Shown here piece by piece: positions 26,583-37,869 of a stretch of DNA of 64,000 bases. Origin of the DNA: Lachnospiraceae bacterium AM48-27BH (GTDB lineage Bacteria; Bacillota; Clostridia; Lachnospirales; Lachnospiraceae); the NCBI GenBank assembly GCA_003478355.1, contig QUFC01000001.1, positions 1-64,000 of the forward strand, given 5' to 3'. Numbering within the stretch: the first letter of the stretch is position 1; each line of letters begins with the position of its first letter. The notes under the pieces are model-generated. The model was not told where the DNA came from and did no database searches. It saw only the letters and a list, made by a program, of their open reading frames with translations. The translations under genes and the position numbers were made by a program.

Positions 26583-28927
26583 TGAAAGCATTTGGAAAAA
26601 ATGTTTTCCGCCTGGCGGGACAGAATAAGGGTTCTTTTATCGGCGCGGTTTTGATCATTTCCATCGGAATTTTCTGTTACGTGGCTATGATGGACACCCT
26701 GGGGAATCTGAAAGGCCAGGTGGAGCAGTATTATGAAGAGAGTACCATGGCGGATGTGTTTGCGGAGGTGTCTGGGATTTCCTCAGAAGAGCTAAAAAGG
26801 CTGGAGGAGATTCCAGGAATCCGTCTGGCGGCGGGGCGCATGGCAGCGGATGTGCGGATGCTGGCGGAGGGCCAGGAAGAGATCGTGACGGTGCATCTGT
26901 TGTCTTACGACGAGGATGATGTGGTGAACCGGCTGGCCCTATCATCTGGTTTTAAAAGCCGGGACAATATTTTTCTGGGAGCCAGAATGGAAGGCGTCTA
27001 CGGTTATGAGGACGGAATGCCATTGAAGCTGTTGTGGAATGGAAAGAGTACCAGCTTTTCCATGAAAGGCACCTGCAACGGGCCGGATTATATCTACGCG
27101 ATTCCACCAGGGGGTGCTATGATTCCGGATGGGACGGTCTATGACATCGCCTGTATCCAGAAAGACCGGATGGAAGAACTGACCGGGAAATACAATATTG
27201 TCAACGAACTGGGATTTTTATTGGAAGCAGACTATACTTACGAGGACATAAGATCTGTTTTGTCAGAGCGGCTGGCTCCTTATGGTCTGATTTCCATGAG
27301 CAAAAAGGAAGATCAGACCAGCTACGATATGGTGGAGGGGGAAATAGGGGAGTTGATCTCCATGGGAACCATTCTGCCGTTCATGTTTTTATCTATTTCT
27401 GTGTTTATGCTGTATGTGGTGTTAAAAAAGATGATCGATCGGGACCAGAGTCTGATCGGCACCATGAAGGCATTTGGAATGACAGATCTGGAGCTTTTCG
27501 TTCCTTATCTGATGGAAGGACTGATAATCGGCGTGGCAGGAGCTCTGGTGGGAGCGGTGCTGGCAGCGCCTTTTGGCCGGTATATGTTTGGCATGTATGT
27601 GGAGTTTTTTAACCTGCCCAATACCATTTACCATGATTTTATTTGGACCAGAATCACAGGAATCCTTTTGGCAGCGGCAACTGGTGCGGCAGCGGCTTAT
27701 CTTGGGGTGCGGGATATATTAAGAATTGTCCCAGCTCAGGCTATGCGTCAGGCGGCTCCGAAAAATGTGGGAAATGTGCGGATTCCAGGGCAGATCGCCA
27801 GACAACTAAATACCGTTGGGAAAATGGCATTGCGATCAGTGACCAGAAATCCATTTCGTGGATTTTTATTGGTGTTAGCGGTATGTTTCCCATTTTCCAT
27901 GGCATCAGTTCTCATGTCCTTTCAGGGGGTGGCGGATCAGATGTATATGGATCAGTTTGAGAAGATCCAGGTGTATGATCTGCAGCTATCCCTGGATTCC
28001 TATGTGAGTCCCAAAAAGGCGGAAGAGGCGGGAGGACTGCTGGAATCCGTGGAAAAATCGGAAGCGGTCTGTACCATGGCTGTGCAGTTGGGGCATGAGA
28101 ACCGTTCGGAATACGCCATGCTTTATGGATTAAACCGGGGTTCGGATCTGTGGAAGATCCGGGATATGCACGGAACTTATTATGAACCAGTGGACGGAGG
28201 TATCATTTTAAATACCAGAATGGCAGAGAAATTGCAGGTACAGAAAGGAGATGCCATCACTATGTACGTGGCGGGAGTCACGGCAGAGAAGGTGAAGGTC
28301 CCCGTGACGGATGTGATCTCTGAGAGCGTGGGAAGTGGCTGCTATATGGAGCTTGGGGCCATACGGCGGTTCCTTCCTATGGAAGTGGCGGCCAACACGG
28401 TGGTGTTAAAGCTGTACCCCGGAATGCTGGAATGGACGAAACAGAAGCTTCTGGACACCAGCCGGGTTACCTGGATGGTGGACACTCAGAAAATCGTGGG
28501 AACTTACCGCAGCATGATGGGAAGCATGATCCTGATGGTCAATATGTTTGCGGTGATGGCGGCAGCAGCGGGCGGTGTGCTAATCTATAACATTTCCATG
28601 ATCAATATCCGGGAACGGGTCAATGAATTTGGCACTCTTTTGGTGCTTGGCATGTCGGAAAAGGAAATCAGCGGATTTCTGGCAGTGGAACAGGGATTTT
28701 ACTTTATCTTAGGCATTTTGGCGGGAATTCCGGGAAGTCGTGGAATCAAGATCCTGGTGGAAAAGGTAGTAATTTCCGATAGTTATTCCATTGATATGCA
28801 TGTCAGCATCTGGTCGTACATGGGGGCATTTTTCATCTGCCTGGCTATCACGGCGCTGGCTGGAAGAGGGGAGATGCGGTTTGTGCGGAATATCCGGTTG
28901 ACGGAGGTCTTGAAAGAGAGGGAGTAG
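26582..28927 (+). CDS. FtsX/MacB-type ABC transporter permease
   Basis: A 781-residue permease starting at GTG 26582, which overlaps the ATPase stop by one base; GGAGGTGG is upstream. It has the duplicated FtsX layout: TM1 near residues 18-36 (FIGAVLIISIGIFCYVAM), a large extracytoplasmic domain, three TM segments around residues 260-370 (PFMFLSISVFMLYVVLKK, GLIIGVAGALVGAVLAAPFG), a further TM at ~430 (PFRGFLLVLAVCFPFS), a second external domain, and three TM helices at the C-terminus. With the ATPase and the HlyD-like adaptor it forms a MacAB-like machine. In Gram-positive cells these export peptides, lipids or drugs, or act in sensing. No precursor peptide gene is visible in the locus. Confidence 0.9.
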   Translation: MKAFGKNVFRLAGQNKGSFIGAVLIISIGIFCYVAMMDTLGNLKGQVEQYYEESTMADVFAEVSGISSEELKRLEEIPGIRLAAGRMAADVRMLAEGQEEIVTVHLLSYDEDDVVNRLALSSGFKSRDNIFLGARMEGVYGYEDGMPLKLLWNGKSTSFSMKGTCNGPDYIYAIPPGGAMIPDGTVYDIACIQKDRMEELTGKYNIVNELGFLLEADYTYEDIRSVLSERLAPYGLISMSKKEDQTSYDMVEGEIGELISMGTILPFMFLSISVFMLYVVLKKMIDRDQSLIGTMKAFGMTDLELFVPYLMEGLIIGVAGALVGAVLAAPFGRYMFGMYVEFFNLPNTIYHDFIWTRITGILLAAATGAAAAYLGVRDILRIVPAQAMRQAAPKNVGNVRIPGQIARQLNTVGKMALRSVTRNPFRGFLLVLAVCFPFSMASVLMSFQGVADQMYMDQFEKIQVYDLQLSLDSYVSPKKAEEAGGLLESVEKSEAVCTMAVQLGHENRSEYAMLYGLNRGSDLWKIRDMHGTYYEPVDGGIILNTRMAEKLQVQKGDAITMYVAGVTAEKVKVPVTDVISESVGSGCYMELGAIRRFLPMEVAANTVVLKLYPGMLEWTKQKLLDTSRVTWMVDTQKIVGTYRSMMGSMILMVNMFAVMAAAAGGVLIYNISMINIRERVNEFGTLLVLGMSEKEISGFLAVEQGFYFILGILAGIPGSRGIKILVEKVVISDSYSIDMHVSIWSYMGAFFICLAITALAGRGEMRFVRNIRLTEVLKERE

Positions 28928-28929
28928 GG

Positions 28930-30276
28930 ATGAAAAAGATTGTGAAGATCATAACAGATAAATGGAAAGGCTGGAAGTACCGGAAAGCAGCGTCTGCAGC
29001 AGCAGTAGTGGTGCTGATGGGAGCCGGGATCATGGTTTATCAGGGCAGCACCAGGGCTGTGGAGTGCGCCAGAGTGGCCATTCAGGATGTGGAGGACTAT
29101 TACACCGAAGACGGCGTGATCTCTTTTGGTGAAGAGTATAGCATCATTTCTGAGGTTAATGGTCCGGTAAAGGAACTGCTGGTGAAGGAAAATGATCCGG
29201 TAAAGCAGGGGGATGTGCTGTTTGAGGTGGAAACCTCTGATTACCAGTACCAGCTGACGGCGGCAGAAAATGCCCTGGCAGGTCTGGAGGCCCAGCTGGA
29301 GCAGGAACAGATTGGTCAGATGATGACGGCTTCTCCCCAGGAATACCTAGAACAGATTCGCCAGGAGATGGAGACGGCCCAGGCAAAATACCAGTCGGTG
29401 AAAACCGTTTACGATGGAAGCAGTGTGTTATATGACTCTGGAAGTATTTCCAGATTGGAGATGGAGAACCAGGAGGCGGAGTATAAGGCGGCACTTCTGG
29501 CATGGCAGCAGGCAAAGGGCCGGTATGAGGAGAGTCTTCGGTATCTGGAGGACTTAAAAAAAGAGGGAATCGATGAAACTACCATCAATAACCGGTTCTA
29601 TGAGAGTGAAAAGAGGCAGCTGACCGCCCAGATCGAGGCCCAGAAAGCCAGCATTTCCAATCTGGAGGACACCATCGGCAAATGCCAGGTGAAAGCAGAG
29701 CATGACGGCATCATCACGTCTCTTCCGGTGAAAAATGTGTCGGTGGTGCAGCAGGGACAGACGGTTGCTATCTTAAAAAGTTCCGATGAAGCGGGAGCCC
29801 AGGCGGATGTGCTCACCAACATTGCTCCCTATATCCAGGTGGGGAGTCCGGTAAAAGCCACTCTGACCTTAAGAGGCAAGAATCAAGTCTATGAGGGAAC
29901 AGTCAGCCAGGTCTACGATTACGCCTCAAAGGGAATTTCCGCTTTGGGATTGGATGAGTACCGGGTTCATGTAAAAGTGGAATTCTCAGAGGACTGTGAT
30001 CTGAGCGGAAAAGACGGCTACGGCGTCAATCTGCAGTTCCAGCTTTACAAAGAGAGCGGGTGTCTGGTGGTTCCGGCGTCAGCGGTATTTACGGTAGACG
30101 ACCAGGAATATGTGTTTCTGGTGAAAGGAAATCGGACGGTGAAAACACCGGTGACACTTTCTTATGAGACGGCAGATTCTGCAGTGATCGAGACTGGGAT
30201 CGGTGAAGGAGATATGGTGGTTTCTAAGGCGGACGAAGAAGGTATGACAGATGGAATCCGGATTCGGAAGAAATAA
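28930..30276 (+). CDS. Membrane-fusion (MacA/HlyD-type) adaptor
   Basis: A 448-residue efflux adaptor. A single N-terminal membrane helix (KAASAAAVVVLMGAGIMVYQ, ~residues 18-37) anchors it outside. A lipoyl/biotinyl-like half (VNGPVKELLVKENDPVKQGD) follows, then a long coiled coil (~residues 110-235, rich in Glu/Gln/Ala), the second lipoyl half (KAEHDGIITSLPVKNVSVVQ), and beta-barrel and membrane-proximal domains. It starts 3 bp after the permease stop. It should couple to the permease on the outer face. Gram-positive MacA-like adaptors occur with FtsX-type permeases in antimicrobial peptide and lipid export. It closes the 20602-30276 locus. Confidence 0.92.
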   Translation: MKKIVKIITDKWKGWKYRKAASAAAVVVLMGAGIMVYQGSTRAVECARVAIQDVEDYYTEDGVISFGEEYSIISEVNGPVKELLVKENDPVKQGDVLFEVETSDYQYQLTAAENALAGLEAQLEQEQIGQMMTASPQEYLEQIRQEMETAQAKYQSVKTVYDGSSVLYDSGSISRLEMENQEAEYKAALLAWQQAKGRYEESLRYLEDLKKEGIDETTINNRFYESEKRQLTAQIEAQKASISNLEDTIGKCQVKAEHDGIITSLPVKNVSVVQQGQTVAILKSSDEAGAQADVLTNIAPYIQVGSPVKATLTLRGKNQVYEGTVSQVYDYASKGISALGLDEYRVHVKVEFSEDCDLSGKDGYGVNLQFQLYKESGCLVVPASAVFTVDDQEYVFLVKGNRTVKTPVTLSYETADSAVIETGIGEGDMVVSKADEEGMTDGIRIRKK

Positions 30277-30531
30277 TCCAGAGCCTATGGAATACATGTT
30301 ATAAAAAATAAATGCTTTTGAGAAAAGCTGATCAGCAGGAATATTTACTTTTCAATCGGGGAATGCTAAACTGGTAACAAGTTAGGAAATGCTAACCATC
30401 AGACGCAGTGTGTATACAGACCTGTCGGATGGTTATGGAAGGCTAACACAGTGAATAAATCATGAGAACTCCATGGTTTTCTGACCGGAATCAGAAAGCC
30501 CTGGGACTTCTCAGGAAAGGCAGATGTGATT
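30277..30531 (+). other. Intergenic leader before enolase with a stem-loop
   Basis: This 255-bp region holds no gene I can support. Just before the enolase ribosome site an imperfect stem-loop is visible (AGAACTCCATGGTTTTCTGA from ~30463 with TCAGAAAGCCCTGGGACTTC ending ~30511). Upstream is a region with repeated GCTAAC words (30390-30450). No clear terminator for the adaptor gene is seen. A structured 5' leader or RNA element controlling enolase is possible but not identifiable. Confidence 0.4.
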
Positions 30532-31826
<1,295 letters not shown>

Positions 31827-31861
31827 TTTTGCCCTTGAAAAATAGAAGAAATTGTAAAAAG

Positions 31862-31908
31862 AATCCCGTGAATGAGTCATAAATTTGACTCTTTCACGGG
31901 ATTTTTTC
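31862..31908 (+). terminator. Intrinsic terminator of enolase
   Basis: AATCCCGTGAAxGAGTCA pairs with TTGACTCxTTCACGGGATT around a short AT loop, followed by T6. It separates enolase from the regulated PL8 lyase gene. Confidence 0.92.
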
Positions 31909-31918
31909 GTGGCTAGAG

Positions 31919-31928
31919 CAAACGTTTG
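31919..31928. promoter_or_regulatory. LacI-family operator CAAACGTTTG before the PL8 lyase
   Basis: Identical to the palindrome at 16598-16607, with further matching bases downstream (ATAAAAATTGTACAAAT versus GTAAAATTTGCACAAAT). TTGTAC (31937-31942) and an extended -10 (TG at 31955-31956, TATGTT 31958-31963) follow, in the same relative positions as at 16598. The operator sits just upstream of the promoter. Confidence 0.7.
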
Positions 31929-32010
31929 GATAAAAATTGTACAAATGAGAGAAATGGTATGTTAGAATAGTATGGATATGTTTCAAAAATAAAATATGGG
32001 GGATAAGGAT

Positions 32011-35000
32011 ATGCATTTGAAAAAAGGCATTCGGCAGGGAATCAGCACGATGCTTATTGCAGCCATGAGTTTTGGCAATGTGATGAGCGTAATGGCAGAT
32101 ACACCGTCAGTAAAAACGGTCTCAAGTGAAAATGTGACTGTTAAAAACGGTAATTATCGTGCGATAGTCAATTTTTCTGAAGGGCAGTTAGGGGGAGTAC
32201 TTCGGTCTAAAAGTAGCGATGTAAACGCTGACTGGAATACCATGACAGAAACTATGGTTCCAGGAATGACCATGTATCTGGATGAAACAGGAACAGCGAA
32301 AAAAGCAGATGTGTCAGCAAAAAACACATTGACTACAGGAGATGGCAGTAGTGGAGCATCTGGAGTGGAACTGACTGGCGATTTGACGGGCGTAAAATCA
32401 TATTTTATGTTTCCAGATGAGATTGTATATTTGGGTGCTGGGCTGAAAGATCAGAAAAATAGTGATGATAAAATTATCACGGTAGTGGATAATGTACCAG
32501 TAACTACAGCAACAAGAGTAAGTATTCCAAATCCTAAGAATGGATATTATATTGTCATAAATCAGGCAAAAGCAGGAGGCAGCTGGGAAAAGGCTGTAGA
32601 TACGGCAACCAAAGGCGTACATGCTAGAAACTGGCTGTCAGCTTCAGATTTGAGCGGAACTGGGAATCCTCTTCAATGGAAATATTTGTTTACAGATTCT
32701 ATTACAAATTCCAACGTATATTTCCGTTTTCCAACAAAGGGAAATACAGTTGTGCAGTCATTTGAACTTTGGATGGCAGGAACACAGTATCAGTATACAG
32801 TAAAAGCAGGAGGCAGACAGACGGATTTCAATGGTCAGACTATGGTAGATCCAGATACCAATGTCCTGTCAAATTCAAATGAAATTCAGGCGGCTGAAAG
32901 CTTAACTAACGGCATTCTTGCAGTGAACAAGTGGTCAGATGGAACTACAGAACTGACTAACAATATTGCCAATGTTACTTTAAATCAACCAATGTCTATG
33001 CTTATGAAAAAGGACGAGTCGATAGAAACAACGCAGATTACAGTAGGTAAACCAAGTAATAGCAAAGAGGAAAACCTGGAATTTACCGTTCATTTTTCTG
33101 CAAATCAGGTGACAGAAACCAGTGGAGAAGGTGCTTTAGTTTCGTCTGACGAAACAGGAGATGGACTGCATGTAAAACTGGATGCAGCCAAGATGACCAA
33201 ACCAGTTACCTTAGAGGTCAGCTATCAGCTGCCGGATATTGTAGATGGTGATGTGATTGAGGTAGTGCGTGGAAATGAAAAACAGGTGGAATTGCCAGCA
33301 GGATTTGATAAAGAGGGTGTGACCTGGAGCGCAAAGTTCGTGAAGCCAGATGGAACTTATCTTAGAAATGCTGGATCAAGTAAGAAAAAGTATGAGTTAC
33401 CAGACGGAGAAACCGATGGAACCCGTACAGCAGGCGATACCAGCGCCGATCATCTGGTGACAGTAAAAAAACTGACCAACGGTAATGCGATCATCACAGG
33501 GAAAGAAAAAGGAAGCCTGGTGCTGGTTGCAAAGAATACAGATGGAAAGGAGAAACAGTTTAAGGTAGAAGTTCTGTACACAGTACCGGAAAATCTGCCA
33601 AATGCAACAGAAGAAGATTACGCAAAGATCCGTAAAACATGGAAAGAGTCCATCGTAGGAGTTGATCTTGCCAGTGAAGAAGGCGGAACTGAAATCCTGG
33701 CTTCCATGAACAAGGCGGCAGAGACTGCATGGAATGCTTATGCATACAAAGGAGAAGACCGCTGTCCAGATATCCCCTGGAAAGCAGATAAAGGAGCAGC
33801 AGGCGTTGCTTCGACTCCGTATGAAGATGACGCGGCAGAGTTCCGCCCGGCTTTTAAAAAAGTGCTTTCCATGGCAACTGCTTATGCGGCAGAAGGAAGT
33901 AACTATTATCAGAATCCTGATATGTTAAAGGATATGATCAATATCATGGATTATCTCTGTACTGTATGCTATACCCCGAAGACCCAGACCAACAACTGGT
34001 GGACATGGGAGATCGGTATTCCGAAAGATTTGATTCCGATTCTGATGCTGATCTATGATAGTTTAACACCAGAACAGGTAAAACTTTATACAGAAGCTAT
34101 GTATTTCTTCCAGCCAGATCCTTACCACGAGGGTGCTATCGGAACGGCTAGTACCCATGCTAATGGCTATAGAACGGCTCAGGGCGCTAATATTATTGAC
34201 TGTTCTACCACCGCTGTCAGCTTAGGTGCTTTAAGAAAAGACAGTGAACAGCTTTATATGGGATCAAAGGCATCCTCCGGAACCTTTGTGATCCAGACCG
34301 TAGAGGACAGCAGTAAACTGGCGGCAGATGGATATGCGAGTGGATTCTATGCAGATGGTTCCTATATGGATCATAGCCGTGTGCCTTATCTTGGATCTTA
34401 TGGAATTGAGTTTATGAAAGGCGGTGTCAAGATCCCATCTCTGATTGGTGGAACTCCATGGCAGTATTCTGGCGAAGTACAACAGAATCTGGAGTATTAC
34501 ATTGTCAATGGTTTTGGAAACTCCATGTATCGTGGCTTAATGCTGGATTCCTTAAAGGGACGTTCTGTATCCAGAAAGGGTGGAAGTAATCAGAATGCAG
34601 GCAGAGAGGCTATGGTGATCATTCTTCAGATGATCGATTCCCTCAGTGACGAAGCAAAAGAAACCATGCTTTCTACTATGAAATACTGGATGGAGCAGGA
34701 TCCAGGATTTGTTGATAGCCTGGATGGCGTGGAAAATCTGGCAATTAAGAAAAGAGCAAGAGAGATTCTGGAAGATTCTTCCATCGTAGCAGAAGTAGAG
34801 CCGCTGCACAAATCATTCCCATATATGGATCGTGCAGTACACAGAATGGATGATTACTTATTTGCAGTATCTATGTATTCCGAAAGAACACAGAATACAG
34901 AGATCATGAATGATGAAAACCGTATGGGCTGGCATCAGAATAACGGTATGACCTATATTTATGATTCTGATCAGGATCAGTATACCGATAATTTCTGGAA

Positions 35001-37869
35001 CACTGTCAATCCATTAAGACTTCCAGGAACTACCGTGGTACCAGTTAATATCGGAACAGGTAAGCCAGACAGTTCTGGATATGCCCAGGGCGGAGATTAC
35101 TGCTCTGATGAAAGCTGGGTAGGTGGAAGCACCATCGGCAATTATGGAATCAGCGGTATGTCATTTTCGGGAGCTATCGCCAATAAGGCGAAGAGTGCGG
35201 ATGGTGAGATCACTTACGCACCAAACCTGAAAGGAAAAAAATCCTGGTTCATGTTTGAAAATGAGATCGTCTGCCTGGGAGCTGGCATCCAGAACAAGGG
35301 CATGGATCTTCCGGTAGAAACCACCATTGAAAACCGCAGACTTGGTACGGATGGTGAAAATGTATTTGTAGTCAATGGTGAAGAGATCCATCTTCCGATC
35401 AAAGAAGCTAATATAAAAGAACTGGCAGAACATAGCGCCGATGTGTCCGGTACCGAATTTGACGGTGCAGAATGGACTCATCTGGAAGGCAATGGTTCCT
35501 CCGCAGGAATCGGATATTATTTCCCAGAAGAGGGAACCAGCATCCGTGCCCGCCGGGCGAGAAATACCGGAAACTGGAGTGATATTGGAACTACAGAAGG
35601 CGAAAGCACCCAGAATTACTTGGAGATGTGGTTCGATCATGGAAAGAATCCAACCAACGGTTCTTACAGTTATGTTCTTCTTCCTGAAACGGGAAAAGAA
35701 GAAACTGAAAACTACGCAAAAGTGCCTCAGGTAACCGTACTGGCCAATACCTCTGCGGCACAGGCTGTATATCAGAAAGAGTTAGGAATCACCGGAATCA
35801 ATTTCTGGGAAGACAAAGAGACTACTGTTGGAGAGGTTACATGTGACAGCCAGGCATCTGTGATGATGCAGGAAGAGAAAGATGGACGGTTGATGGTTGC
35901 AGTTTCTGATCCGACTATGAAAAATAAAGGAACGATTACCTTAAAGATTAATCGTCCGATTACGAATATGATTGACAGTGATTCTGGTATATCCTGCGTG
36001 CCCAGTGAGAGTGGAGCGGAGCTGACTTTCAATATGGCAGGAACCAATGGTTCCAGCGTATACGCAGAATTACAGTTAAAAGCTTCCATTTACCCATATG
36101 CAGTTACCTTGAAAAAGGGCGATGAGCAGACCTTTGAATTACGTGATTTTAACCTTAATGAAGCAGTAACCTGGTCTGTTGCTACCGATACGACCAGAAT
36201 GCGTTCCAATACCACCATTGATGAAAATGGTGTCCTGAAGATTGACGAGGAGGAGACAGACGGTGCGCTGGTTGTAACTGCAGAAACTGCTTCTGGATTA
36301 AAGCTTCACGCATATGTATCCTTAGGAAAAGACGCAGCAATCGATACACCTGATGATTTGCCGCTTCCCGAAGAGATGCAGAATCTTCAAAAATTGATCG
36401 ATAAAGCATTAGACGATCCAGACGGAACAGAAGTATATGATGAAAATGCAATTAAGAAAGCAGTAAAGGCAGTTCAGGATGCAGATACAGAAAAAGTAGC
36501 AGAGTACCTGATGGATTCTGTACTGAAGTTGGCAGAAGTTTATCAGCAGGTATGGGAAAACAATGGTCGGGAGATCGGCGAAGATGTAGAGACAGTTGGC
36601 ATAGCCAGGGAATTGGAGCCAGTGGACGCAAAGGGAATGATTCTTAGCATTTATCCGTCCCTGAAAGTAGCGTCTCCATCCAATGCGGTTCTGGTAATCA
36701 AGGGAGAAGAGGATGCGGCGGTATTATCCGAGACAGAGCTGTCCAATGCCACACCATCCAATGCTACACCGTCCAATGCAGTAGCAAAAACAGCGGTATT
36801 CTCCACAGAGACACTAGAAAAGATTGGTGACAAGCCGATTGTCAAGGATTCCCTCTGTGAGTATGTTCTGAGCCTGGTTCGTGAATACAATGAAGACCAG
36901 GATTCCAGAAATCTCCTTCCATTAAAAACACCGATCAAGGCAGAGATTTCCGTACCAGATCAGTTGGATTCAGAAAAACCAATCCTTGCAGCAGTGGCAG
37001 ACGCAGATGGAACTCAGCATCCTTTAGAAGTAACAGTAAATGAAGATGGAAGTGCCATGACCTTTGTTCTCACAAGAATGGGAACCCTGATTCTGGCAAA
37101 TCAGGCGGAGGAGCAGGAGAAGCCAGATACCCCAAATACCCCAGAGAAGCCAGATGATCCCAATAATCCAAATAACCCGGAGAAGCCAGATGATCCGTGG
37201 GTGATGACCTATGAAGTTTTCATTGATGATGAGATTACTGGAGGAACTGTCACGGCAGACCACCTTACCGGACCGGAAGGCACCAAAATCACATTGATAG
37301 CAAAAGCAAACCTTGGATATCGGTTAAATTATTTACAGGTTAATGGAAAGACTGTAAAAACCACGGCAAAAGGCACTTATACCTTTAAACTGAAACAGGA
37401 TACAGAAGTAACAGCTTCCTTTGTGAAGCTTCTGGCGATTACGGACCACAGTGATCGGAACGACAGGGACCGCAGTGACTCCGAAGGATGGGTGCGCAGC
37501 GGCAATGGCTGGAAGTATCAGATTCCAGGTGGAAGTTACGCAAAGAATGGCTGGCAACAGATTGGCGGCATCTGGTACGCATTTGACGCTAATGGAATCA
37601 TGCGGACAGGCTGGTATCTGGAGGCGATGGATAATTGCTGGTACTACATGAAACCAGATGGTTCCATGGCAATCGGCTGGCAGCAGATCAATGGAAAATG
37701 GTATTATTTCAACCCAGCAACCATCGGCATCACTGGCTGGAACAGTCAGGGACTTACATGGAACTTTGATATCCAGAAGAACCAGGGAATCCCACAGGGC
37801 GCTATGTACAAGAATCAGAGAACCCCAGATGGTTACCTGGTAGACGAGCAGGGCGCATGGATCCAGTAG
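32011..37869 (+). CDS. Cell-surface polysaccharide lyase family 8 protein
   Basis: A 1952-residue secreted modular enzyme. A signal peptide covers residues 1-~30 (KKGIRQGISTMLIAAMSFGN). Two separated copies of the PL8 beta-sandwich motif (SYFMFPDEIVYLGAGLKD ~130 and SWFMFENEIVCLGAGIQN ~1080) suggest a duplicated or accessory sandwich domain. The alpha-toroid (~residues 530-880) has NNWWTWEIGIPKDL, Asn727 (GANIID), His788 and Tyr797 (DHSRVPYLGSYG, nine apart as in hyaluronate lyase) and Arg851/855 (GRSVSR), so the catalytic set appears intact. Later come Ig-like parts, a TPSNA-repeat linker (~1550-1592), an InlB-B/divergent-repeat domain and three to four C-terminal GW-rich wall-binding repeats (NGWQQIGGIWYAFDANG). 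It likely cleaves hyaluronan, chondroitin or a related uronate polymer at the cell surface. The ATG at 32011 has GGGGGA upstream. Confidence 0.88.
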   Translation: MHLKKGIRQGISTMLIAAMSFGNVMSVMADTPSVKTVSSENVTVKNGNYRAIVNFSEGQLGGVLRSKSSDVNADWNTMTETMVPGMTMYLDETGTAKKADVSAKNTLTTGDGSSGASGVELTGDLTGVKSYFMFPDEIVYLGAGLKDQKNSDDKIITVVDNVPVTTATRVSIPNPKNGYYIVINQAKAGGSWEKAVDTATKGVHARNWLSASDLSGTGNPLQWKYLFTDSITNSNVYFRFPTKGNTVVQSFELWMAGTQYQYTVKAGGRQTDFNGQTMVDPDTNVLSNSNEIQAAESLTNGILAVNKWSDGTTELTNNIANVTLNQPMSMLMKKDESIETTQITVGKPSNSKEENLEFTVHFSANQVTETSGEGALVSSDETGDGLHVKLDAAKMTKPVTLEVSYQLPDIVDGDVIEVVRGNEKQVELPAGFDKEGVTWSAKFVKPDGTYLRNAGSSKKKYELPDGETDGTRTAGDTSADHLVTVKKLTNGNAIITGKEKGSLVLVAKNTDGKEKQFKVEVLYTVPENLPNATEEDYAKIRKTWKESIVGVDLASEEGGTEILASMNKAAETAWNAYAYKGEDRCPDIPWKADKGAAGVASTPYEDDAAEFRPAFKKVLSMATAYAAEGSNYYQNPDMLKDMINIMDYLCTVCYTPKTQTNNWWTWEIGIPKDLIPILMLIYDSLTPEQVKLYTEAMYFFQPDPYHEGAIGTASTHANGYRTAQGANIIDCSTTAVSLGALRKDSEQLYMGSKASSGTFVIQTVEDSSKLAADGYASGFYADGSYMDHSRVPYLGSYGIEFMKGGVKIPSLIGGTPWQYSGEVQQNLEYYIVNGFGNSMYRGLMLDSLKGRSVSRKGGSNQNAGREAMVIILQMIDSLSDEAKETMLSTMKYWMEQDPGFVDSLDGVENLAIKKRAREILEDSSIVAEVEPLHKSFPYMDRAVHRMDDYLFAVSMYSERTQNTEIMNDENRMGWHQNNGMTYIYDSDQDQYTDNFWNTVNPLRLPGTTVVPVNIGTGKPDSSGYAQGGDYCSDESWVGGSTIGNYGISGMSFSGAIANKAKSADGEITYAPNLKGKKSWFMFENEIVCLGAGIQNKGMDLPVETTIENRRLGTDGENVFVVNGEEIHLPIKEANIKELAEHSADVSGTEFDGAEWTHLEGNGSSAGIGYYFPEEGTSIRARRARNTGNWSDIGTTEGESTQNYLEMWFDHGKNPTNGSYSYVLLPETGKEETENYAKVPQVTVLANTSAAQAVYQKELGITGINFWEDKETTVGEVTCDSQASVMMQEEKDGRLMVAVSDPTMKNKGTITLKINRPITNMIDSDSGISCVPSESGAELTFNMAGTNGSSVYAELQLKASIYPYAVTLKKGDEQTFELRDFNLNEAVTWSVATDTTRMRSNTTIDENGVLKIDEEETDGALVVTAETASGLKLHAYVSLGKDAAIDTPDDLPLPEEMQNLQKLIDKALDDPDGTEVYDENAIKKAVKAVQDADTEKVAEYLMDSVLKLAEVYQQVWENNGREIGEDVETVGIARELEPVDAKGMILSIYPSLKVASPSNAVLVIKGEEDAAVLSETELSNATPSNATPSNAVAKTAVFSTETLEKIGDKPIVKDSLCEYVLSLVREYNEDQDSRNLLPLKTPIKAEISVPDQLDSEKPILAAVADADGTQHPLEVTVNEDGSAMTFVLTRMGTLILANQAEEQEKPDTPNTPEKPDDPNNPNNPEKPDDPWVMTYEVFIDDEITGGTVTADHLTGPEGTKITLIAKANLGYRLNYLQVNGKTVKTTAKGTYTFKLKQDTEVTASFVKLLAITDHSDRNDRDRSDSEGWVRSGNGWKYQIPGGSYAKNGWQQIGGIWYAFDANGIMRTGWYLEAMDNCWYYMKPDGSMAIGWQQINGKWYYFNPATIGITGWNSQGLTWNFDIQKNQGIPQGAMYKNQRTPDGYLVDEQGAWIQ

